Assembly (NCBI GenBank): GCA_965229115.1
Contig: CBDDIR010000003.1
Location: forward strand, 124,001 to 188,000
DNA from: UBA7672 sp965229115
GTDB taxonomy: Bacteria > Pseudomonadota > Alphaproteobacteria > Caulobacterales > Hyphomonadaceae
Direction of reading: 5' to 3'
DNA length: 64,000 bases
The translations under genes and the position numbers were made by a program. This document shows positions 42,255-51,578 of the stretch, one piece after another; position 1 is the first letter of the stretch, and every line of letters begins with the position of its first letter. The notes beneath the pieces were generated by a model. The model was not told the origin of the DNA and made no database searches. It saw only the letters and a list, made by a program, of their open reading frames with translations.

Positions 42255-43823
42255 TCAGTCCAGCGTGATGCCGTGCTTTGCCAGCATGGCGAGGGCTGGG
42301 CTCATGCTGTCGCGGTATTTGCGCCAGCGCTGGACGGATGTGGCGTAGAGCGGGCGGCGGACCTGGCTGGCGCTCGCGGTGGCGACGGGGGCGGTGTTCT
42401 CGTGGAAGGCCAGGCACCGGTCCTGCCATTCCAGCCCGCAGAACGAGACCACCCGCCGGGCTTCGCTGTCGAGATTGGCGACGAGGTCTTCGTAGTGGAC
42501 CTCGGTGAAGCGATCTGGCGGCAGGGTCTCCCGGAAGTCTGTGATCAGCTGGTCAAAGCGGGCGAAGTAGTCGGCGGTCCAGGCTAGGTCGTACGCGTAC
42601 CGGTAATAGCTGAACGAGGTCGCGAAGAGCTGGCGGAAATTGCTGAGCACGGTGTCGCCTGCGTTGCGACGGAGGCAGATGACGCGTGCATTGGGCAGCG
42701 CCTGCAGGATCAGGGGCGCGTAGAAGAAGTTGAGCGGCATCTTGTCGATGAAGCGGGGAGCGGTTCCGGCGACGCGGCGCGCGCGTTCGACATAGCGCTG
42801 GCCGACCTGCGCGAGGTCGATGGTCTGTGCGGCAGTCAGCGTTTCGGCATCGAGCACGAGTGGCGAGGGCGTGTGTGTCGCGCGTTTTACTTCAAGCGCG
42901 AAGTCGCTGAGTTCTCCGGCCGAGACGACATCGCTGTGGCTTGAGAGGATGCGATCGAGAAGCGTGGTTCCGGTGCGCGGCATGCCGACGATGAAGATGG
43001 GTGATGGGTCGGGATGTCCGGTGCGTTGCCGGGGGCGTTGTGCGGTGTTGCGGGACGCTTCGAAAAGAGCGGTGGCCTCCGAAGCGGAGTAGGGCGACGT
43101 TTCGCGTTTCAGCGTCTTCGCCTTGTCGAGCCACGACATGGCGCCTGTAACGTCGCCGGAGTCCTCCAGGATTTTTGCGATGGCGTGTCCGATGTGGAGG
43201 CGGTCGTCTGCATCGGTGAGGGTTGCGAAGAGTGCCTGCAGGGCGGGAAGATCGCCGTCGCTGCGCGCGTGCTTCTGCATCATGACGAGCGATGACCAGG
43301 CGCGGACGTTGTTGGGCTCGATGGCTATGGCTCGGCGGAAAGCGGACTCGGCGTTGGCGAAGTCGCCCATGAACTGCAGGGCTGCGCCGAGATTGTAGAG
43401 GAAGGCGGGATTGCTCGGTTCCTTCTCTGTGGCGCGGTGGAAAAAGGGGGCGGCGTCGGCGTGGAGACCTAATCGGCTGTGCGCGACGCCGATTGTATCC
43501 AGCGTGCGTGGCGACAGATCGCTCGCTTTTGCAGCGGCGCGGGCATCTTCAAGTGCGCCTTCGCGATCGAACAGGGCGACGCGGCTGCGTGCGCGTTCTG
43601 CGAGGTAGCGGCCATTTGCCGGAGACAAATGCAGCGCGCGATCGAACAGCTCGCACGCTTTACGATGGTTGTCGTGATCGGCGGTCAGAATGCCGAGTAG
43701 ATAATAGGCTTCGGCGTTCGATGGCTCCGCGCGCAGCACCGCCATGCAGGCTGCGTGCGCCTGCCGATACTCGCGCCTGGCAAGCAGCGTAGCGGCTTCG
43801 TTGAGAAGAGCGTCAGGTTCCAC
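42255..43823 (-). CDS. TPR-repeat sulfotransferase
   Basis: The 522-residue protein has an N-terminal half of tetratricopeptide repeats (EAYYLLGILTADHDNHRKAC and FLYNLGAALQFMGDFANAE are two) and a C-terminal sulfotransferase domain. The domain has the PAPS 5'-phosphosulfate loop IVGMPRTGTTLLDRILSSH (about 275-295) and the 3'-phosphate-binding region CLRRNAGDTVLSNFRQLF. It would transfer sulfate from PAPS to a carbohydrate, lipid or protein; the acceptor is unknown. The fused TPR part suggests the acceptor is a protein or that it scaffolds a complex. It is divergent from the TonB receptor gene. Confidence 0.85.
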   Translation of the reverse strand: MEPDALLNEAATLLARREYRQAHAACMAVLRAEPSNAEAYYLLGILTADHDNHRKACELFDRALHLSPANGRYLAERARSRVALFDREGALEDARAAAKASDLSPRTLDTIGVAHSRLGLHADAAPFFHRATEKEPSNPAFLYNLGAALQFMGDFANAESAFRRAIAIEPNNVRAWSSLVMMQKHARSDGDLPALQALFATLTDADDRLHIGHAIAKILEDSGDVTGAMSWLDKAKTLKRETSPYSASEATALFEASRNTAQRPRQRTGHPDPSPIFIVGMPRTGTTLLDRILSSHSDVVSAGELSDFALEVKRATHTPSPLVLDAETLTAAQTIDLAQVGQRYVERARRVAGTAPRFIDKMPLNFFYAPLILQALPNARVICLRRNAGDTVLSNFRQLFATSFSYYRYAYDLAWTADYFARFDQLITDFRETLPPDRFTEVHYEDLVANLDSEARRVVSFCGLEWQDRCLAFHENTAPVATASASQVRRPLYATSVQRWRKYRDSMSPALAMLAKHGITLD

Positions 43824-43994
43824 GCGCGCCCGCTAGCACGGTTTTTGTGCGTTCGTGCTGCTGAGTGGAACGTTGGGCGGCGCCTGACGCCAGTAATGAA
43901 TCGTACACCCGAACCTCGTTGCCCTGTGCGTGGACCCCGGCTGTCGTCTGACCCGCAGGTCGTGTTTGGCCTGCGAGTGACAAGGAGTTCCTGT

Positions 43995-46436
43995 ATGCAA
44001 AAGACGCGTCTGCTGCGCACATCGTGTCTCGCCGCTATCGCCATTGCAAGCATTGCAGGAGCGGCACATGCGCAGGAGACGACACCGCCCGAGGATCGCG
44101 ATGTAGTCTATGTGACCGCGACGCGTCGCGAGGAAACGGTGCAGGATGTGCCGGTGAACATCGCGGCCGTGGGGCAGGCGCAGATCGAAGAGCAGGGCTT
44201 CACTGAGCTCGCCGACGTTCTGGCCTATGTGCCTGGCATCAACATCGTCGATCGTGGCGGACGACAGGGCAACCCGATTATCGTGCGCGGTCTGAACGCT
44301 GATCCGATCGGTCCGGGCGACGGCAACAACAATGGCGGCGGCACGGTCGCCACGTATATCGGCGAGATTCCGGTCTATGTGGATCTCAAGCTCAACGACA
44401 TGCAGCGCGTTGAGGTGCTGCTGGGGCCGCAGGGGACGCTGTATGGCGCCGGCACGCTGGGCGGCGCGATCCGCTATATTCCGAACCGCCCCGATTTCTC
44501 GGGCGACAGCCTCTCCGTGCGTGCAGAAGGCTATCAGTATTCCGAAGCCAGCAGCCTGAGCTCGAGCGGCGGTTTCACCTTCAACAAGGCGTTGGGCGAC
44601 ACCTTCGCGATCCGCGGCTCGCTTGATATGTCGAAGGATAGCGGCTTTGTGGATCAGCCTTATGTCGTGAACGAGATCGGCGTTTCCGATCCTGATCCGG
44701 ACTTCAGCAACCCCACCGCCGTCAACGCCAACCTGCATCGCGTGAAGGACGCTGACAGCGAGGAAGTTCTGTCGGGCCGTATCGCAGCACGTTGGGCGCC
44801 GCTGAGCTGGCTCGATGGAACGCTGACCTATTATTACCAGGACGCCGACATTGGCGGCCGCCGCATTTCGAGCCTTCGCTCGACTGTTCCGGTTGGCGAA
44901 TACGAGAACGCCAAGCGCGTTCTGGAGCCTAACAAGATCACGAACGAGCTGCTGGCGCTTGAGGTCACGGCTGATCTTGGATTTGCCGAGCTTACGTCGG
45001 CCACGGGATACAGCCGCTTCAAGGACAATGGTCAGCGCGACCAGACCGACCTGCTGATCTCGCTTGAATACAGCTATGAGAGCTTCCCGACCTTCACGGC
45101 CTTCACGCATGAGCGGGGCAAGGAAGAGACGATCAACCAGGAGATCCGGCTCGTCTCCAAGACGGATGGTCCGTTCAACTGGATCGTCGGCGGCTTTTAT
45201 AACGAGTTCAAGGGCGCGGGCTTCTCGGCGGAGTACACGCCGGGCTATGCGGACTTTGCCGGCTTCGATCGTCCGGACGATCTCGAATATTACTCGCAGG
45301 CCCGCAGCAACCTCGTTGAGCGCGCGATCTTTGGCGAGATTGCCTATGACATCACTGAGGCTCTGACGCTGACCGTTGGGGCGCGTGCGTATGATTATGA
45401 GCTGAAGGAGTTCAGCGCGGTCGACTTCCCGCTGTTCGATCCGGATTTTGTCGCGCCGTCTCTGAGCGAGATTGGCGACCAGCCGTTCGACCCTGATCTC
45501 GGCCAGAAGGATGACGGCGTGCTTGGCAAGGTGAACCTTGCCTGGAAGGTGAATCCGGACTTCCTGCTCTACAGCACGATCAGCCAGGGCTACCGGATCG
45601 GTAACTCGAACGGGTTGGGCGAATGCGGTCCGTTCGTTCCCAACGCGACGCAGGGCGCGTGCGCTCTGGCTCCGGGCCAGCAATATGGCCCCGGCGCAGG
45701 CGACGTCTCCATCCGCGACGAGCGCCAGTTCACCGCAGACAAGACCAACAACTACGAGCTTGGCGTGAAGTCGTCGTGGCTTGGCGGCGACCTCATTCTC
45801 AATGGTGCGATCTATTACATCGAGTGGGTGGACCCGCAGGTCTCGTCGGCGACGGTCAACGCGTCCATCCCGATCACGGTCAACGCAGAGGGTGCGGAAT
45901 CGCGCGGCTTCGAGGTGTCGGGCGATTGGAGGCTGACCGATCAGTTGAGGGTTCGCGGAAGCTACAGCCTGACGAAGTCGGAACTGACCGCGCCTGTGCC
46001 TGATCTCGTGCGTACCATCACGCCGCCGGGCTTTGCTGCGGCATTCGAGGATGGTGAATCGCGTGACCGGCTGCCGGGCTCGCCGGAGAACCAGTTCTCG
46101 ATCTTCGCCAGCTATGACCATCCGCTGTGGGACGGCGATCTCACCTGGAACATCGGCTATGCGTGGCAGGGTGATGTGTTGTCGCGCGCGGGGGGCAGGG
46201 GCGACAGCCTCACGCTGGACGCGTTCGGTATGGCGAACGCATCGGTCGTCTATGACGCCGGGCCGTGGCAGGCGACGCTGTTCGTCAACAACCTGTTCGA
46301 TGAGTATGCGGAAACGGGCGTGACAGGGACGATCCTGTCGAACCAGACGGTCAACGGCGCCAATGTGCGTTCGTATTATACGAACATCGCTCCGCCACGC
46401 GCGATCGGCCTGCGCTTCAGCTGGGATGTGTTCTGA
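43995..46436 (+). CDS. TonB-dependent outer-membrane receptor
   Basis: The 813-residue protein has a signal peptide (MQKTRLLRTSCLAAIAIASI...AHAQ) and a TonB-box-like VVYVTATRREETVQDVPVNI. A plug domain (through VEVLLGPQGTLYGAGTLGGAI) is followed by a 22-strand-type barrel ending with an aromatic residue (LRFSWDVF). It imports a large substrate with TonB energy; the plug carries a glycine/asparagine-rich loop (DGNNNGGG). I used ATG 43995 behind AAGGAG; the upstream in-frame ORF overlaps the sulfotransferase gene. The substrate cannot be read from sequence. Confidence 0.9.
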   Translation: MQKTRLLRTSCLAAIAIASIAGAAHAQETTPPEDRDVVYVTATRREETVQDVPVNIAAVGQAQIEEQGFTELADVLAYVPGINIVDRGGRQGNPIIVRGLNADPIGPGDGNNNGGGTVATYIGEIPVYVDLKLNDMQRVEVLLGPQGTLYGAGTLGGAIRYIPNRPDFSGDSLSVRAEGYQYSEASSLSSSGGFTFNKALGDTFAIRGSLDMSKDSGFVDQPYVVNEIGVSDPDPDFSNPTAVNANLHRVKDADSEEVLSGRIAARWAPLSWLDGTLTYYYQDADIGGRRISSLRSTVPVGEYENAKRVLEPNKITNELLALEVTADLGFAELTSATGYSRFKDNGQRDQTDLLISLEYSYESFPTFTAFTHERGKEETINQEIRLVSKTDGPFNWIVGGFYNEFKGAGFSAEYTPGYADFAGFDRPDDLEYYSQARSNLVERAIFGEIAYDITEALTLTVGARAYDYELKEFSAVDFPLFDPDFVAPSLSEIGDQPFDPDLGQKDDGVLGKVNLAWKVNPDFLLYSTISQGYRIGNSNGLGECGPFVPNATQGACALAPGQQYGPGAGDVSIRDERQFTADKTNNYELGVKSSWLGGDLILNGAIYYIEWVDPQVSSATVNASIPITVNAEGAESRGFEVSGDWRLTDQLRVRGSYSLTKSELTAPVPDLVRTITPPGFAAAFEDGESRDRLPGSPENQFSIFASYDHPLWDGDLTWNIGYAWQGDVLSRAGGRGDSLTLDAFGMANASVVYDAGPWQATLFVNNLFDEYAETGVTGTILSNQTVNGANVRSYYTNIAPPRAIGLRFSWDVF

Positions 46437-46454
46437 CGTTTGATCGGGCGCGCG

Positions 46455-46515
46455 TTTACCCGCAATCCTGCGACTTATCAGGACGTGCAGCGCAATGCTG
46501 CGCTGTGCGGGTAAA
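46455..46515 (+). other. Three-way-junction palindromic structure after the TonB receptor gene
   Basis: An outer 10-bp stem TTTACCCGCA/TGCGGGTAAA (46455-46464 and 46506-46515) encloses two inner hairpins, TCCTG/CAGGA (46466-46483) and CAGCGCA/TGCGCTG (46488-46505). Together they form a compact cloverleaf-like fold. It begins 18 bases after the TonB gene stop. It may be a structured 3'UTR, a terminator variant (few Ts follow), a small RNA or a recombination-type palindrome; no second copy is seen here. Confidence 0.5.
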
Positions 46516-46644
46516 TTTGCTGCGTCGCGCAAAATCGTCGCGGAAAAGGGCGAAGCGCCAAATCGAGTGGACGCGAACTAGCTCTTGTTAACGTGATGCG
46601 CGTGTCATCGGCATGGGAGGTTGGGGCCATGTTGGGGAAGTATG

Positions 46645-46971
46645 ATGGCGTCAGCTTTGGCGTTTTCCTGGGTCGACCAGTTCTGCACTGCGCGGGACGC
46701 CTTGAACGAAACCGAATGTGAGCTTGGCAAAGTGTCGGCTCTCTTGTCCGATGTCGCAGACACGATCGTCGATGATCCGGAAGGTCTGACCGAGATCGAC
46801 GGCATCGCTGAATGGCCGACAGCGGACCGGCTGCGATCGCTGGTCGATAGCTGGAAGCATCAGCGCAGCCGGATGCAGGCAGCGTGGGACCGGCTGAACG
46901 AGCGAGAGCGCCGGCAGGTGGGGCGCCTGCCGCCCTTCGGCGCCAGAGATCCGAGCCGGCCGTTCGTTTAG
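46645..46971 (+). CDS. Hypothetical small helical protein
   Basis: From ATG 46645 (GGGGAA five bases upstream) this encodes a protein of 108 residues; the ATG at 46642 is equally possible. The sequence is charged and helical (LNETECELGKVSALLSDVAD through LRSLVDSWKHQRSRMQAAW), ending in a basic Pro/Gly-rich tail. There is no signal peptide. I do not recognise a family. It is convergent with the csuE-like gene, whose stop is 4 bases away. Confidence 0.55.
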   Translation: MASALAFSWVDQFCTARDALNETECELGKVSALLSDVADTIVDDPEGLTEIDGIAEWPTADRLRSLVDSWKHQRSRMQAAWDRLNERERRQVGRLPPFGARDPSRPFV

Positions 46972-46975
46972 CGCT

Positions 46976-47932
46976 TCAGTATCTGATCGTGGCGATGACG
47001 CGGTCTGAATAAGCGCCCGGCTTGGGCGTGTTCTGTGCGGGCACGCGGCCATAGACGGCGAGCGATTGTGCTGTGCCAGTTCCCGTGCCGGTCGCCTGGG
47101 TGGTGGCTGTTGTTCCCCACGCCGATGTTCGCGCCGCATCGCGGAAGAGGTCATAGGTTACTGTGTCTCCGGCGGCTGATGTCATCTGTCGCGCCGCCGT
47201 GTTTCCGGTCTGGCCGCCATCGAGCACGATGCTCCAGGAGGCGCCCTGCGTGCAGGTGACGCCGAGGGAGGACTGGCCTGTGATGGCGGAGGTGAGCACG
47301 CCTTTCACGCCGAAATCGAGATCGGCCGTGCTGATCGTGCAGGTAGCTTGGGGTGAGGTGGTGACGGAAAACTCAGGGCGCACCACCGAGCTGCCGACAA
47401 AACCGGTGCAGTTGGTCGAGGCGCCGAGAAGGGCGCTTGAGTAGCTGAAGGCAGTCTGGCTGCCGGTGAAGTTCGAGACGTAGGTTCCTGCCGTTGCGGT
47501 CGCGTCTGCGTAGAGGCGGGCATAGATGGTTCGTGTTGCGGTGCCCGCGCCGGACAGGATGTTGCCGATGATGATGGCGGGAACTGTTCCGAGCTGCGTG
47601 TTGTCGAGCGCGCCCCAGCCTTGCGAGCGGGCTGAGTCCTGAAACAGCTGATAGCTGAGCGTGCGGGTTCCGTTGCTGAGGAGGCGCGCGGAGCCGCTGG
47701 AGCCTGACGAGCCTGCGCTGATGCTGGGGCACATCTTGATCACCGACAGGAGCGGTATGCCTGTGCACGAGACCGTCACGGTGGCGAGCGCGTCGGTTGG
47801 CGTGCCTGCCAGAAGATCGGGTGAGCCGAAGTCGATCGAGGAAACCGTGGCCGAGCAGGTCTGTGCCTCGGCCCTGGTGCCGACAGTGTAGGTCAGGAAG
47901 CAGAAGAGAACGCAGATCGCCATCCTTCTCAT
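46976..47932 (-). CDS. Csu-type pilus tip or major subunit with two spore-coat-U domains
   Basis: The 318-residue protein has a signal peptide (MRRMAICVLFCFLTYTVGTRAEA) and two SCPU domains, each about 140 residues. The first runs QTCSATVSSIDFGSPDLLAG to the FVGSSVV region; the second runs ATCTISTADLDFGVKG to GAYSDRVIATIRY. Two-domain SCPU proteins act as tip adhesins (CsuE in Acinetobacter). The start at 47932 overlaps the usher stop as ATGA, so translation is coupled. It is the last gene of the pilus operon. Confidence 0.85.
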   Translation of the reverse strand: MRRMAICVLFCFLTYTVGTRAEAQTCSATVSSIDFGSPDLLAGTPTDALATVTVSCTGIPLLSVIKMCPSISAGSSGSSGSARLLSNGTRTLSYQLFQDSARSQGWGALDNTQLGTVPAIIIGNILSGAGTATRTIYARLYADATATAGTYVSNFTGSQTAFSYSSALLGASTNCTGFVGSSVVRPEFSVTTSPQATCTISTADLDFGVKGVLTSAITGQSSLGVTCTQGASWSIVLDGGQTGNTAARQMTSAAGDTVTYDLFRDAARTSAWGTTATTQATGTGTGTAQSLAVYGRVPAQNTPKPGAYSDRVIATIRY

Positions 47933-50334
47933 TGGGATACTCCGCAAACGACACCACTGATACGAACCTGTTCACCGTTGGATGGCTTGTAGTTGAACGA
48001 CGCCTGACAGCTTGACCCCATCGGCGTGGTAACCGTGATGCGGTTGCTCGGCTGGAGCTGTTCCATGAAGGCGAGGCCGTCATAGCCGACTGCATAAGGC
48101 GTGGTGGCGCCTTCAAGCTCGACGACCGATCCCGGTGGAAGGGGCTTGCCCGCCTGATCCAGCAGCTCGACGAGCGCTGATGTGCTGTCGAGTTTGACGC
48201 GCAGATCGACGTAGGCGGCGGAGCGGCCACGCGGGACGATGATTGTGTTGGTCGCGGTGATGTCTGCATCGATCGGAAGGTTCTCCGGGTCGATGGCGAT
48301 GCGGTTGGGCGTGTAGGGCGTCAGCTCGGGGATCATGATCCGGCCGCGCAGGTTGGTTTTGCCAGCGGGGCGGTTCTCGTGGCTGACGGCCACGTTCGGC
48401 GCGCCGACATCGACGACTGCGAAACTGCCGTTCACGTGCTCGCTCGCGAAGAGTTCGCCGCCGACAAGTGCGAGGGAGCCTTCCATGGTGGCGTTGGCGG
48501 ACTTGATCGTGTCGCCAACGCGCACGCCTGCTTCGAAGTCTGCAAAACTGGTGGAATAGCGGGCGGCGGCTTCGAACTCTTCGCGGTCGCCCGTCTCTGC
48601 GCGGACGGCCCAGCCGAGAGAGCCCGGCTTGCCCTGCTGCTGTCGCGCCGCCTGCACGAAGGTGGTCGTCCCTCCCGCGCGTTGCGAGATGCCGGACGTT
48701 CCGCTGATGTGTTCGCCAAGCGGAATGCGAAGGCCGATGTAGAGGCCGTCGCCATTGCCGCCGGCAAAATCCTTCACGCCAGTTGCGAACAGTGAGACCG
48801 AGCCGAAGTCGTGCGTGTAGTAGAGGCTGAGGAGCTTGGAGTTGGGCTGATCATCATAGGTCGCATTGATCAGGCTTGATCCCCATGCGCCGCCTTTCCA
48901 CGGCAGGGGAGATGATACCGAGATCTGGTCGAACTCGCGTGGCAGGCCGAAGAGGTGGCCGCCGCGGTGTTGTGTTGCGCCGTCAGTCCATGAAGCCAGA
49001 TCGTTGTGATCGCCGAAGACGCGCTGGCTGCGCAGGGCAAGCGAGAAGCCTGGCATGCGGCTCTCGAAACTGATGTCCGCGAGGCCGCCGCTGCCGCGAT
49101 TGCTGGCGCTGCCCGCGATGGCTGCCGAGAGCAGGCCGATCGATCCGATCGTGGTGATGACGCCACCGCCAATGTTTGCCAGTCCGTCCGTGGCTTCGGC
49201 ATGGGCCTGTATGGTGAGGCCGGGCGAAAGGCCTGTGCGCCATGAGGCGGAGCCGGCGAGGCTGTCGTCATAGTCGCTCGAGAGAACCCCGTAATTGCGG
49301 CGGGCGACGCCGAGCTCGAGGCTGTAGTCGTTGAGCCCGGGCGCGAGGAGTGCGGGCGAGGCATAGAATTGCGAGGTGGATACGGTCTCGCGGCCAAGCA
49401 CGTCTCGCACGACGACGCTGGCTGTCCCGCCGCCATAGATCACCGGCGGATGCAGGATCTCGAACGGGCCTACGGAAACGTCTTCCGACAGGGTGCGAAT
49501 GCCGTTGATGTATAGATCGACGGTCGAGGGGGCCGCGGCCGAGCCACCGAAGGTTGGCGTCGGGATGGTGACGATGTCCGGACGCAGGCCGAAGGAGCGG
49601 CGCAGCTGTATCCCGCCCATGCGGATCGGCCGCGTCCAGGAGAAGCCGCCTGAGACGAAGTCGCCGGCGCTGAAACTGCTGACGCCGTCAAAGTCCTCGT
49701 GCATGTAGAGGCTGTCGAGGCGAATGAAGTCGTCGTCTGGTCCGCCTGTGCGAACGGCGAAGGTGTTCTCGATCAGACCGAACCTGCCGAAGGTGCGCAG
49801 GTCAAAACCGCCGGACAGGCCATCGAACGTCTGCTGGCCTTCGCGATCCGAACCGCTGGCGAACAGCGTGTAGTTCAGGACCGTACCAAGAGGCGGCGTG
49901 GCCGGGCGGACAAAGGCTGCCGATGGCCGGCCATCCAGCGTCACCGGCCGCAGCGCTCGCGCGGAGGTGGTGAAGCGGATCGACTGCTGCGCCTCGTCAT
50001 ACGTGAAGCTGACGCCGGGCAGGGAGCCGAGATCAACTTCGGGCGCCTTTTCCATGTTGGCCGGCAATTGAAGGCCGATCTCGATCAGCTCGGATGCGGG
50101 CGATGTGATGTGCCCGTTTGCGTAGAGCCTGAATGACGAGATCAGTTCGCGCGCGTCGCCGTTTAGAAATACCTCAAGCTGGAGCGGAACGTTTTCACCC
50201 GGAGCAATCGTCAGTGTTGTCTGGAGTTGCCCACGGTCGGAGCCGTTTGGCGGCGTCTGGGCCGACGCACTTGCTTGGCCAACGGCTCCGATCAGGGCTG
50301 CCGCTGCGCAGCTGCTAGCGCGGCGGGTCCACAA
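47929..50334 (-). CDS. Csu-type fimbrial outer-membrane usher
   Basis: The 801-residue usher is the outer-membrane pore that assembles pili. It has a signal peptide, an N-terminal chaperone-binding domain (PLQLEVFLNGDARELISSF), a barrel middle (PIRMGGIQLRRSFGLRPDI, VDLYINGIRTLSEDVSVGPF and QFYASPALLAPGLNDYSLEL) and C-terminal plug/CTD segments (YTPNRIAIDPENLPIDADI and the late YKPSNGEQVRISGVVCG). It overlaps the chaperone gene by 20 bases and the tip gene by 4 bases. Confidence 0.9.
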   Translation of the reverse strand: MWTRRASSCAAAALIGAVGQASASAQTPPNGSDRGQLQTTLTIAPGENVPLQLEVFLNGDARELISSFRLYANGHITSPASELIEIGLQLPANMEKAPEVDLGSLPGVSFTYDEAQQSIRFTTSARALRPVTLDGRPSAAFVRPATPPLGTVLNYTLFASGSDREGQQTFDGLSGGFDLRTFGRFGLIENTFAVRTGGPDDDFIRLDSLYMHEDFDGVSSFSAGDFVSGGFSWTRPIRMGGIQLRRSFGLRPDIVTIPTPTFGGSAAAPSTVDLYINGIRTLSEDVSVGPFEILHPPVIYGGGTASVVVRDVLGRETVSTSQFYASPALLAPGLNDYSLELGVARRNYGVLSSDYDDSLAGSASWRTGLSPGLTIQAHAEATDGLANIGGGVITTIGSIGLLSAAIAGSASNRGSGGLADISFESRMPGFSLALRSQRVFGDHNDLASWTDGATQHRGGHLFGLPREFDQISVSSPLPWKGGAWGSSLINATYDDQPNSKLLSLYYTHDFGSVSLFATGVKDFAGGNGDGLYIGLRIPLGEHISGTSGISQRAGGTTTFVQAARQQQGKPGSLGWAVRAETGDREEFEAAARYSTSFADFEAGVRVGDTIKSANATMEGSLALVGGELFASEHVNGSFAVVDVGAPNVAVSHENRPAGKTNLRGRIMIPELTPYTPNRIAIDPENLPIDADITATNTIIVPRGRSAAYVDLRVKLDSTSALVELLDQAGKPLPPGSVVELEGATTPYAVGYDGLAFMEQLQPSNRITVTTPMGSSCQASFNYKPSNGEQVRISGVVCGVSQ

Positions 50335-51040
50335 GCAACACCTCCAGCTTACCGGTGTCCGACACGCCTCTCAGGTGGAGCGTGGGATCGGTAAGGCTTG
50401 TCGCGCCGATATCGACAGGGAAGCGCATCGTGGCGCCGGGCAGCACATAGCCGACCAGGCCGGACTGTTGGAAGACAGGCCCGTCATGGGCCTCGATGAC
50501 GATGTCGGACAGGCGCAGGCGGCGCGTGCCACGGTTTTGCGCGACGACTTCCGTTTGATCGCCACGACGCGTGATCGACCAGTCAACGATGGAGACGCGA
50601 TGGTTTTCATCCGAGAAGAAGACCGGGATCGACTGACGCACGACCATCGCGACGGCGCCGGGACGTGCATCGGCCGGATCGGGCACTTCATCGACCAGAA
50701 CGCGGTACGACTCTTCATCGGGAATCGGAGTCTTGGCCGTCCGCACGACGCGGATCAGATAGTGCTGGCCGGGCGCAAGCTGCGTTTGCGGTGGGCTTGC
50801 AACGACATCCGTGGTTGGCTCGAGTCTTTCCTCGCCGTTGACCTGCGTCCAGCGCATGACGCGCACCTGCACGCGCACGGGCTTCTGTTCGCCATTGAGA
50901 ATGGTGAGTGTCGTGCTGCGTTGACCAGGTAAGGGTTCGAGCATGACCGGCGCCACGCGCAAGTCCGTTGCGTGCGCCACAGCTATCAGGCTCGCGCCCG
51001 AGAACATGGCCGTCAGTGCGAGCTTCATGGAAAGCTTCAT
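50315..51040 (-). CDS. Csu-type periplasmic pilus chaperone
   Basis: The 241-residue protein has a signal peptide (MKLSMKLALTAMFSGASLIAVAHA) and two immunoglobulin-like domains. The first has LRVAPVMLEPLPGQRSTTLTIL and the conserved VVRQSIPVFF region; the second ends in LEVLLVDPPR. It would hold SCPU subunits by donor-strand complementation and pass them to the usher. It is 34 bases from the end of the major subunit gene. Confidence 0.9.
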   Translation of the reverse strand: MKLSMKLALTAMFSGASLIAVAHATDLRVAPVMLEPLPGQRSTTLTILNGEQKPVRVQVRVMRWTQVNGEERLEPTTDVVASPPQTQLAPGQHYLIRVVRTAKTPIPDEESYRVLVDEVPDPADARPGAVAMVVRQSIPVFFSDENHRVSIVDWSITRRGDQTEVVAQNRGTRRLRLSDIVIEAHDGPVFQQSGLVGYVLPGATMRFPVDIGATSLTDPTLHLRGVSDTGKLEVLLVDPPR

Positions 51041-51074
51041 GTCACGTCCCTTGATGTTTTAACTCTGTAAGAAG

Positions 51075-51578
51075 TCAGTAGGTGATGACGACCTGAACGG
51101 TGTCGCTGTAGTTGCCGGCTGCGGGCGTCGTCTGCGCAGGCACGCGTCCATAGACGGTGAAGGTCTGCACGCCGCCATTGCCGGTAGCGGCCATGGTGTT
51201 GGTGCTGATGACGTCGCCCCAGATCTGCGTGGCGGCGGCGTCGCGATAGAGCATGTAGTTGACCGTTGCGCCTGCAGTGGCGCTCATCTTCCGTACACTG
51301 ACGGTCGCACCGGCGCCCGCGCCGGCATTGAGGCCGATATTGTAGGGCGTCGAGTTGGTGCATTGCGCACCGATCGATCCGTCTGCGCTGATGGTCGACT
51401 GGATGACGCCCGTCGTGCCGAAGGCGATGTCGTTGGCTGCCGTGACCTTGCATTCCGCCTGGATGGTGAGTGTGACGCGGAACTGGCTGGTGGACGTGCC
51501 GGCGCTTACGGGAGTGGCGGCCAATAGTGCCAGAGCTGGGCTCATCAGCGAGGCGCGAAGTGCGATACCTGGTTTCAT
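51075..51578 (-). CDS. Csu-type major pilus subunit (single spore-coat-U domain)
   Basis: The 167-residue protein has a signal peptide (MKPGIALRASLMSPALALLA...VSA) and one SCPU domain, opening FRVTLTIQAECKVTAANDI and ending GRVPAQTTPAAGNYSDTVQV. It is the first gene of the operon on the minus strand, as csuA/B in Acinetobacter. I used ATG 51578, preceded by GGAGGAAAAAC; an in-frame ATG at 51611 precedes the signal peptide and was dropped. Confidence 0.88.
   Translation of the reverse strand: MKPGIALRASLMSPALALLAATPVSAGTSTSQFRVTLTIQAECKVTAANDIAFGTTGVIQSTISADGSIGAQCTNSTPYNIGLNAGAGAGATVSVRKMSATAGATVNYMLYRDAAATQIWGDVISTNTMAATGNGGVQTFTVYGRVPAQTTPAAGNYSDTVQVVITY

Noticed and set aside
43833..46532. 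An 899-residue open frame on the minus strand
   Set aside because: It is antisense to the TonB receptor and Arg/His-rich. The plus-strand frame has clear domain structure and a ribosome site.
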